5,875 bases of DNA from RGVT01 sp037129475 (GTDB lineage: Bacteria > Planctomycetota > Planctomycetia > Pirellulales > UBA1268): NCBI GenBank assembly GCA_037129475.1, contig JBAXUY010000171.1, positions 1 to 5,875 on the forward strand, given 5' to 3'. Below, piece after piece: positions 1-5,175 of the stretch; the first letter of the stretch is position 1, and each line of letters begins with the position of its first letter. The notes under the pieces were generated by a model. The model was not told where the DNA came from. It did not search any database and saw nothing but the letters and a program-made list of their open reading frames with translations. Position numbers and translations under genes: made by a program.

Positions 1-326
1 CCGGCGGCTCGGGCACGGCGAGCGTGGTGTTCACGCAGCAATACGCCGCGGAGCCTGGCACGAATCCGGTGTATCGGTTTTACACCTCGCTCACAGGCTC
101 GCTCGGCATCGTGCAGGACGGCCTCGGCACCACGCGGCTTCAGCCGGCCTACGGGGCAAACACGTTCGCAGGCCCCGTCACCGTAAACTTGGGCACGCTC
201 GAAACCACGGGCACGGCGGCGGCACTGGCCGGCGCGACGAGCATCGCGGTGAACGCAGGGGGCGCGCTGCTGCTTGGCCAGACGAACGGCGTGAACGATT
301 CGGCCGCGGTCACGCTCTCTGGCGGC
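1..326 (+). repeat. Tandem paralogous segment, copy A
   Basis: This stretch aligns without gaps to 2490-2815 at a constant offset of 2489. The first 50 bases differ at only three positions (8, 41 and 50). At protein level about 53 of the first 66 residues match, and about 27 of the next 42. Similarity continues to the gene end with small gaps. It marks a gene or domain duplication rather than a mobile element; no terminal inverted repeats or transposase are present. Confidence 0.8.
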
Positions 327-728
327 GGCGAGTTGTTTACGGGCACGAGCCTGTCCGAAACGTTCGGGGCGTTGAACGTTACTGTAGGCGGGTGGTCGAT
401 CATCAACTTCCTGGGCACCTCCTCGACGCTGAATTTTTCATCGCTGTCGCTCGACGGGTCGCTGGCGTCGCTGGCGATCCTGAACTACGACGGGGCGAAT
501 GATTTCCTGAACATCGCCAGCGGCACGGCGACGGGCAGCCTGTCGCGGATCGCATTTTACTCGGATGCTGGCCAGACCCTCCTTGGCTACGGCGGGTTCG
601 ACGGCACGCGGCTCGTGCCCGTCGCCGTGCCCGAGCCCGCCACCTGGGCCATGGCCCTCACCGGCCTCGCCTACTGCGGGCTCATGATCCGTCGTCGCCG
701 CCGCAGGTACTTCACGGCAGAAAGTTGA
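1..728 (+). CDS. PEP-CTERM sorting domain protein with autotransporter-associated beta-strand repeat (5' partial)
   Basis: The reading frame is open from base 3 and runs off the left edge, so the N-terminus and signal peptide are missing; 241 residues are visible. The GTG at 24 is internal, because the homologous stretch in the next gene continues unbroken upstream. A PATR-like segment, NTFAGPVTVNLGTL (about residues 53-66 of the visible part), is the type of repeat found in autotransporter-associated beta-strand proteins. The end is a textbook PEP-CTERM tail: the motif VPEP (bases 627-638), a hydrophobic stretch rich in Ala, Leu and Gly, then a run of six arginines. In known systems an exosortase in the inner membrane recognises this tail and the protein is delivered to the cell surface or extracellular matrix. 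The visible part matches the C-terminal 241 residues of the next gene, so the two are tandem paralogues. The stop overlaps the next gene's TTG start. The molecular function is unknown; a structural or matrix role is inference. The tail call is firm, the rest general. Confidence 0.88.
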   Translation, partial: GGSGTASVVFTQQYAAEPGTNPVYRFYTSLTGSLGIVQDGLGTTRLQPAYGANTFAGPVTVNLGTLETTGTAAALAGATSIAVNAGGALLLGQTNGVNDSAAVTLSGGGELFTGTSLSETFGALNVTVGGWSIINFLGTSSTLNFSSLSLDGSLASLAILNYDGANDFLNIASGTATGSLSRIAFYSDAGQTLLGYGGFDGTRLVPVAVPEPATWAMALTGLAYCGLMIRRRRRRYFTAES

Positions 729-3217
729 CCATCGTGCGAACCCAAAGAATCTCCACCGCCGCGGCGGCATTGGGTCTCGTGGCATCTCTCGCCGCCTGCG
801 GCACCGCCCGCGGCCAGACGTACAGCGTGACCACCGCCGGCGATCTCGCGGCGGCCATCGTATTCGCGAACGCCTGGACCGGCTCCGGGCCCTACACGAT
901 CAACTTCGCCACCAGCGGCACGATCCAGCCTTCGGCCCAGATGGTGATCGGCCTTGCGGCCGCGAATACGTCCGGCCTCGTGATTAACGGCAACGGCGTC
1001 ACGATCGACATGTCACAGGCCAACGGCGGCGCGGGTGACCGGGCGTTCTTCGTCGCCGACGGCACGGTGGCGTTCAACAACCTGACGATCGCCAACGGCA
1101 ACGCCGTGGGCGGCAACGGCGGCGGTGGAGCCGGCGGCGGGGCCGGGTTGGGCGGGGCGCTGTTCGTGGCTAACAGCGGGTCGATACCGGGAATTCCACA
1201 GTTGCCCACGAGCGTCACGCTCTCCGGCGTGCAGTTTTCCAACAACAGAGCGGCGGGAGGCGCGGGCGGCGTCAACACGAATTCCAGCAGTATTTCGTGG
1301 AATGGTGGCGGTGGCATGGGGGGCAATGGTGGCCAGGGCTACATCGGTGGCCTCGATACGTCCGGCGGCGGCGGTGGCGGTTTTGGATTCGGTGCAAACG
1401 GCGGCAACGGCAGTTCGGATGGCAACCCCGGTGTCACCGGGGCGATGGCAATCGCCGGCGCGGCGGCGGCCGGCACGGGCGGATACAACGGCAAGGGCGG
1501 TGGCATCCAGGGCGGCGGCGGCGGCGGCGGTAACGACGGATTTTTTGAGCGCGGTGCCGGCGGCGGCGGCGGCGTGGGAGGTGCATCGGCCAACGGAAGC
1601 TCGGGTGGCAACGGCGGGTTTGGTGGTGGCGGCGGCAGTGGCGGAGATCAGAATGCAGACGCGGGGAACGGCGGCTTCGGCGGCGGTGGTGCCGCCGGCG
1701 GTGGGCCTGGATCGGGCGGCTTTGGAGGCGGCGGGGGCAGTGGCTACCCCCCGTCGAGCACTCCCGAGGCGCAGCCCGGCGGCTTCGGTGGTGGCGCTGC
1801 CGTCGCCGGCTCAAACGCAGTGCAGTCGATTACTTACAATCTCGGTGGCGGTGGTGCGGGCCTGGGCGGCGCCGTGTTCGTGATGAACGGTGCCTCGCTA
1901 ACGGTGGCGGGCCCGTCTACGTTCAACGGCAACACCGTCTTCAGCGGCCCGGGCGGCGTTTTCCCGTCGGTCGACGGGTTCGGCCCGTTCAACGCCGGCA
2001 ACGGATCCACGTACGGCCCCGACCTGTTTGTGGGCGGCAACGTAACCTTGAGCCCCGCGCCTGGGCAGTCGCTCACGGTGGCCAACCTCGGCGGCGCGGG
2101 CAATCTGGCCGATGCGAACGTCTCGACCCACGCGACCGATCCCAACGCCAACGGTGCGCTGTTCGTGACCGGCGGAGGCCTCGTCGCGCTCACTGGCACG
2201 AGCTACCTCTCCGGCGCGATGACCGTCAACTCGGGCACGCTCTTGCTCTCGGCCACAGCGACCGAGCAGGGCGCGAGCCTCGTGACGGTCGGCCAGAATG
2301 CGGGAGACATCGCCACGCTCCAGCTCGGCGGCAGTTCCTTCCTGACGCTTGGCGGTTTTAATTTCAACACGCCATCGGCCTCGACCGATCAGCCAGTGAT
2401 GATCGCCGAAAACGCCGGCTCGACCGGCCAGGTCGTGATCGGCTCGGGCCCGGGCAGCAACGGTGCCTTCATCGCGGCCCGGGTGTTCACCGGCGGGTCG
2501 GGCACGGCGAGCGTGGTGTTCACGCAGCAGTACGCCGCTGAAGCAGGCACGACCCCTCTCTATCCCTTCTACACCTCGCTCACCGGCACGCTCGGCATCG
2601 TGCAGGCGGGCCTCGGCATGACGCAGCTCCAGCCGGTCTACGGCCCGAACACGTTCACCGGTGCGGTGACCGTGAACTCGGGCACGCTCGCGACCACCGG
2701 AACGGCGGCCGCGCTCGCCGGAGCGTCGCTCCTCACGGTCACGCCGGGAGGCGTGCTCTCGCTCGGCCAGACCGAGGGAGTCTTCAACGCGGCAGCCCTC
2801 ACGCTCGCCGGAGGCGTCCTGCAGACCGGCACGAGCCTCACCGAGACGCTCGGCGTGCTCGCCGTGAGTGGCACTGGCACGTCGTACATCGATTTCATCG
2901 GGAACAGCGCCACGCTCAATTTTGCGTCGCTCGTGCTCGCGCCCTCAAGCGGGCTTTCGATCTGGAACTATTCCAACGCGATCGATTATGTGAATATCAC
3001 GACCGGAACGGCGTTCGGCGACCTGGCGAACGTGAGGTTCTACAGCGACTCGGGCTCAACCTTCCTCGGCTACGGCGGCTTCGCGGGCACGCAGCTCGTG
3101 CCCGTGGCCGTGCCCGAGCCGACCACGCTCGCGCTCTTGGCGACAGGCCTCGCCACCGGCTGCTCGCTCGTGCGGCGGAGGCGGGCCACGCGTTCCTCTG
3201 TTGCTCATTCGCCGTGA
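725..3217 (+). CDS. Large glycine-rich beta-helix PEP-CTERM protein
   Basis: 830 residues. An N-terminal signal peptide (hydrophobic core about residues 11-24) is followed either by a lipobox-like SLAAC ending at Cys25 or by SPase I cleavage near Ala-Arg-Gly30. Residues 32-125 resemble the opening of right-handed beta-helix proteins (GDLAAAIVFANA, YTINFATSGTI, then VINGNGVTID and FNNLTIANGN). Residues about 176-375 form a Gly-rich low-complexity array, bracketed by two similar coils (GLGGALFVAN at 141-150 and GLGGAVFVMN at 379-388). PATR-like beta-strand repeats follow (GAMTVNSGTL about 497-506; GAVTVNSGTL about 646-655). The sorting tail has VPEP at 796-799, a hydrophobic segment, then RRRR at 817-820. 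Residues 590-830 are paralogous to the upstream gene. The start is uncertain. TTG at 725 overlaps the previous stop as TTGA and gives MTIVRTQR. GTG at 734 gives a three-residue-shorter signal peptide and lies 9 bases after a weak purine run. No strong Shine-Dalgarno is seen for either. The likely role is a surface or matrix structural protein; no enzyme motif was found. Export and tail are confident, function is not. Confidence 0.9.
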   Translation: MTIVRTQRISTAAAALGLVASLAACGTARGQTYSVTTAGDLAAAIVFANAWTGSGPYTINFATSGTIQPSAQMVIGLAAANTSGLVINGNGVTIDMSQANGGAGDRAFFVADGTVAFNNLTIANGNAVGGNGGGGAGGGAGLGGALFVANSGSIPGIPQLPTSVTLSGVQFSNNRAAGGAGGVNTNSSSISWNGGGGMGGNGGQGYIGGLDTSGGGGGGFGFGANGGNGSSDGNPGVTGAMAIAGAAAAGTGGYNGKGGGIQGGGGGGGNDGFFERGAGGGGGVGGASANGSSGGNGGFGGGGGSGGDQNADAGNGGFGGGGAAGGGPGSGGFGGGGGSGYPPSSTPEAQPGGFGGGAAVAGSNAVQSITYNLGGGGAGLGGAVFVMNGASLTVAGPSTFNGNTVFSGPGGVFPSVDGFGPFNAGNGSTYGPDLFVGGNVTLSPAPGQSLTVANLGGAGNLADANVSTHATDPNANGALFVTGGGLVALTGTSYLSGAMTVNSGTLLLSATATEQGASLVTVGQNAGDIATLQLGGSSFLTLGGFNFNTPSASTDQPVMIAENAGSTGQVVIGSGPGSNGAFIAARVFTGGSGTASVVFTQQYAAEAGTTPLYPFYTSLTGTLGIVQAGLGMTQLQPVYGPNTFTGAVTVNSGTLATTGTAAALAGASLLTVTPGGVLSLGQTEGVFNAAALTLAGGVLQTGTSLTETLGVLAVSGTGTSYIDFIGNSATLNFASLVLAPSSGLSIWNYSNAIDYVNITTGTAFGDLANVRFYSDSGSTFLGYGGFAGTQLVPVAVPEPTTLALLATGLATGCSLVRRRRATRSSVAHSP
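1250..1849 (+). repeat. In-frame glycine-rich low-complexity array
   Basis: It encodes about residues 176-375 of the large PEP-CTERM protein. The array is dominated by GGC/GGT codons with Asn, Ser, Ala and Phe interspersed. A GGFGGGG-type unit recurs with its Phe codons at 1619, 1676, 1721 and 1784. Pure triplet runs include (GGC)6 followed by GGT at 1511-1531 and (GGC)5 at 1559-1573. The reading frame is intact throughout, so unit gain or loss would change length without breaking the gene. Confidence 0.85.
2490..2815 (+). repeat. Tandem paralogous segment, copy B
   Basis: This is the partner of 1-326, inside the large glycine-rich gene (residues 590-697). It begins near GGSGTASVVFTQQYAAE and runs through the second PATR-like repeat. 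Similarity to copy A is strongest at the 5' end and falls toward the sorting tail. Confidence 0.8.
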
Positions 3218-3219
3218 TG
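3214..3219 (+). promoter_or_regulatory. TGATG stop/start overlap coupling the glycine-rich gene to the peptidase gene
   Basis: TGA at 3215-3217 ends the glycine-rich protein, and ATG at 3217-3219 starts the peptidase. GTG at 3214-3216 is an in-frame alternative. The nearest GGAGG (3177-3181) is about 35 bases upstream, too far to serve as a direct ribosome binding site, so re-initiation by terminating ribosomes is the simplest reading. Confidence 0.6.
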
Positions 3220-4458
3220 CCCGCTCGTTTGCTTCCGCGCCGGCGAGTCCGCTTTCTTCTGCTCGCGTGCCTCGTGCTGTGCGGGAGCATGGTCTTCAGC
3301 CCGCCGGCCCACGCCCAGGGCTTTTCCACCGTCACGAGCCCGATCCAGGTGCCGCTCCACTGGCGGCACATCAACGGCGACCCGAGCGGCCCCCGGAAGC
3401 TCGGCATCTACGTGACGCTCGGCGGCGGATCCACGCCGCAGCTGTTCGAGTTCGACACCGGCGGCGACGGGTTGTACGCCACGTATGCCACCGGCACCGC
3501 GAGCCCGTGGTGGGGGAACGGCTGGACGAGCACCAGCGGCACGTTTTCCCAGACATATGACAGCGGCCATCTCTACACCGGCACGGCCGCCACCACGACG
3601 GTCGCGCTGTTTGCGAGTGCGACGGCGAGCACGCCGCTTGTCACCGCCTCTGGCGCGATCGTCGGTCAGACCACGAGCGTCGTCGACACCAAAAAGACGC
3701 CGGCCGAGCAGCTGTGGCCGCTGCCCAGCGGCACGAGCCCGCCACCGATAGAACAGGCCTTCTACGGCGACTTCGGCATGGCGCCCAAGCAGGGGCAGGC
3801 GGGCATCGACAGCCTCGCCGGCCAGCTGCTCTACGGCGCCGGCGTGACGCCCGGCTTCCGCGTGCATGCCTCCGACGAAAACCCCTGGGTGCAGTTCGGC
3901 CTCACCGCGGCCGACACGGCGCTCGTCGCCACCTCGTTCGCTCTCAACCTCGCCAGTGGCACCTCGCCGGCGGGCGTGCCGTATTACGAGAATCTCGTCG
4001 TCACCGGGTCGCTGTCGGTGACCGACGGCAGCCGAGAGTTCAAGCAGCCGACCGGCTTCATCTTCGACACGGGCGCCTCGACCACGATCCACTCGGGCAC
4101 GAACGTTCAGTTTCCGCTCGACCTCACCAAGGACGGCGAGGGAACGCGGGTGAAGGACCTGGCTGCGGTCATCGTGAGCGGCAGCAGCCTCCTGACCGCA
4201 GGCACGTGGCCCGCGTTCATGGATCTCACGGCGTCGGCCAGCGACAAGGTGGACGTGCAATACAAAAACGGCCCCTATTACCTCAACACGGGCATCGCCC
4301 CCTTCACGCAGTATGACGTCGTCTACGACCTGTCTGGCCAGACGCTCACGATGGTGGCCGTGCCCGAGCCGGCCACGCTCACGATGCTCGTCGGCGTTGG
4401 GATGGCCCTGGCCCCGTACGCCATGCGCCGCCAGCGGTCCCGTCGCCATAGCCTATGA
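3217..4458 (+). CDS. PEP-CTERM-tailed pepsin-like (A1) aspartic peptidase
   Basis: 413 residues from the ATG at 3217, which overlaps the previous stop as TGATG; a GTG at 3214 would add one residue. No Shine-Dalgarno is close, so re-initiation coupled to the upstream gene is likely. The signal peptide has an RRR n-region, the core FLLLACLVL, and probable cleavage after Ala-His-Ala at residue 33. The mature part follows the pepsin layout. The first active-site motif is FEFDTGGDGLY with Asp80, and Tyr87 sits where pepsin has Trp39. A flap-like TYDSG carries Tyr114. GDFGMA (184-189) is followed by LAGQLLYGAGVTPGFRVH and VQFGL. Strands YYENLVVTGSLSV lead to the second motif FIFDTGAST with Asp284. 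A hydrophobic LAAVIVSG and a final YDVVYD (366-371) precede the tail. The tail has VPEP at 382-385, a hydrophobic stretch and an Arg-rich end. The mature protein contains no cysteine, so no disulfides. The residue after the first DTG is Gly instead of the usual Ser/Thr, so full activity is unproven. Predicted role: exported, surface-sorted endopeptidase; substrate unknown. The fold assignment rests on motif order read by eye; an inactive pepsin-fold binding protein is the alternative. Confidence 0.85.
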   Translation: MPARLLPRRRVRFLLLACLVLCGSMVFSPPAHAQGFSTVTSPIQVPLHWRHINGDPSGPRKLGIYVTLGGGSTPQLFEFDTGGDGLYATYATGTASPWWGNGWTSTSGTFSQTYDSGHLYTGTAATTTVALFASATASTPLVTASGAIVGQTTSVVDTKKTPAEQLWPLPSGTSPPPIEQAFYGDFGMAPKQGQAGIDSLAGQLLYGAGVTPGFRVHASDENPWVQFGLTAADTALVATSFALNLASGTSPAGVPYYENLVVTGSLSVTDGSREFKQPTGFIFDTGASTTIHSGTNVQFPLDLTKDGEGTRVKDLAAVIVSGSSLLTAGTWPAFMDLTASASDKVDVQYKNGPYYLNTGIAPFTQYDVVYDLSGQTLTMVAVPEPATLTMLVGVGMALAPYAMRRQRSRRHSL

Positions 4459-4512
4459 TGCTGGGAGACGAAACTCCCCCAGCAGCGACCACACTGAGTC
4501 GTTTCCGTCGGC
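4459..4512 (+). other. Intergenic gap between the surface-protein unit and mqnB
   Basis: These 54 bases are the only non-coding stretch in the window. Apart from the hairpin at 4460-4483 I see no convincing -35/-10 pair and no strong Shine-Dalgarno before mqnB. Any mqnB promoter must be here or inside the peptidase gene. Confidence 0.6.
4460..4483 (+). terminator. Small imperfect stem-loop after the PEP-CTERM unit
   Basis: GCTGGGAG (4460-4467) can pair with CTCCCCCAGC (4474-4483) around the loop ACGAAA if two C residues bulge. It begins two bases after the peptidase stop. No T-run follows, so it is not a standard intrinsic terminator. It could slow or end transcription, protect the 3' end of the upstream mRNA, or be chance in GC-rich DNA. 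Confidence 0.3.
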
Positions 4513-5175
4513 ATGCGGCATTCCATTCTTCTCGTGCCTACCGAACTGGAGCGCGGCCTCATCGCGCCGGCAGCGGCCGCCGCATGTGGCTTCGCGATCC
4601 GAAGTGAACTCTGCGGCTTCGGCCCCGTGGTGGCCGCCGCTCGCACGGCGCAACTCATCGCCGAGCACCGGCCTGACAGTGTGCTGCTCGTCGGCATCGC
4701 CGGCCGGATGTCGGACCGGCTCACGATCGGCGAGGCCTATGCGTTCGAGCGGGTCGCCTGCCACGGCGTCGGCGCGGGCACGGGCGACGCGTTCGTGCCG
4801 GCGGAGGCGATGGGCTGGCCGCAGTGGCCTGGCGAGGGATCCGATCCCGCGACGCGGATCGGTGACGTGCTTGCCTGCACGAGCGGCCAGCTTCCCGCGG
4901 CGGCCCCGCGGGCCGGCCTCCTGGTCTCCGCCTGCGCCGCGTCGGCGGGCGAGGCCGACGTGCGCTCGCGGCTGCGGCTCTTTCCCGACGCCGTGGCCGA
5001 AGACATGGAAGGCTTCGCGGTCGCCGCGGCCTGCCGGCTCGCCGGCGTGCCGCTCGACATCGTCCGCGGCATCTCCAACACGGCCGGTGATCGCGACATC
5101 TCCCGCTGGCAGATCGAAGCCGCCTGCCGCGCGGCCGCCGAACTCGCCGCTCTGATCCTCGGAGCGCGGGCATGA
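4513..5175 (+). CDS. mqnB: Futalosine hydrolase
   Basis: 220 residues, close to the usual family length. MqnB is a cytoplasmic nucleosidase of the MTAN/PNP superfamily that hydrolyses futalosine (or aminodeoxyfutalosine) to dehypoxanthine futalosine plus the free base, an early step in the futalosine route to menaquinone. The N-terminus ILLVPTELE (residues 5-13) is family-like. CGFGPVVAAART (34-45) and VLLVGIAG (57-64) form the Rossmann-like core with the glycine-rich phosphorolase/nucleosidase signature. IGEAYAFERVACHGVGAG (72-89) and MGW (100-102) follow. EDMEGFAVA (163-171) is the nucleoside-binding Met-Glu segment, and RGISNTAGDRD (185-195) is the active-site loop. Asn189 sits where MTAN enzymes have a catalytic Asp, which from memory is typical of futalosine hydrolases and argues against a plain MTAN. 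The ATG at 4513 is chosen because it puts the conserved first strand at the very start; no good Shine-Dalgarno is seen. The stop overlaps mqnD by four bases (ATGA), which supports the pathway call. Confidence 0.93.
   Translation: MRHSILLVPTELERGLIAPAAAAACGFAIRSELCGFGPVVAAARTAQLIAEHRPDSVLLVGIAGRMSDRLTIGEAYAFERVACHGVGAGTGDAFVPAEAMGWPQWPGEGSDPATRIGDVLACTSGQLPAAAPRAGLLVSACAASAGEADVRSRLRLFPDAVAEDMEGFAVAAACRLAGVPLDIVRGISNTAGDRDISRWQIEAACRAAAELAALILGARA
5161..5175 (+). promoter_or_regulatory. mqnD ribosome binding site and ATGA stop/start overlap
   Basis: GGAG at 5161-5164 lies 7 bases upstream of ATG 5172-5174, inside the last codons of mqnB. The mqnB TGA at 5173-5175 shares bases with that ATG. 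This fixes the mqnD start and points to coupled translation of the two pathway enzymes from one transcript. Confidence 0.75.

Noticed and set aside
24..26. GTG as the true start of the first gene
   Set aside because: The homologous frame continues upstream of this codon to the window edge and matches the middle of the paralogue, so the gene is truncated by the window.
892..1611. Antisense proline-rich frames opposite the glycine-rich array
   Set aside because: Poly-Pro is simply the complement of GGC/GGT glycine codons.
1106..1858. Mycobacterial PE_PGRS protein
   Set aside because: The Gly-rich style is similar, but there is no PE domain and the protein has a signal peptide, PATR repeats and a PEP-CTERM tail.
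1125..1883. Alternative + strand frames rich in Ala/Arg within the glycine-rich gene
   Set aside because: They are frame shadows of GGC repeats, with no domain and no ribosome binding site, inside a continuous larger gene.
1..3217. Insertion sequence or CRISPR-like origin for the repeats
   Set aside because: There is no transposase, terminal inverted repeat or regular repeat-spacer pattern; the similarity lies within coding modules.
3205..4449. Long antisense open frame covering the whole peptidase gene
   Set aside because: It mirrors the + strand codons in GC-rich DNA, gives an Arg/Gly/Ala-rich product with no motif, and the + strand has a signal peptide, active-site motifs and a sorting tail.
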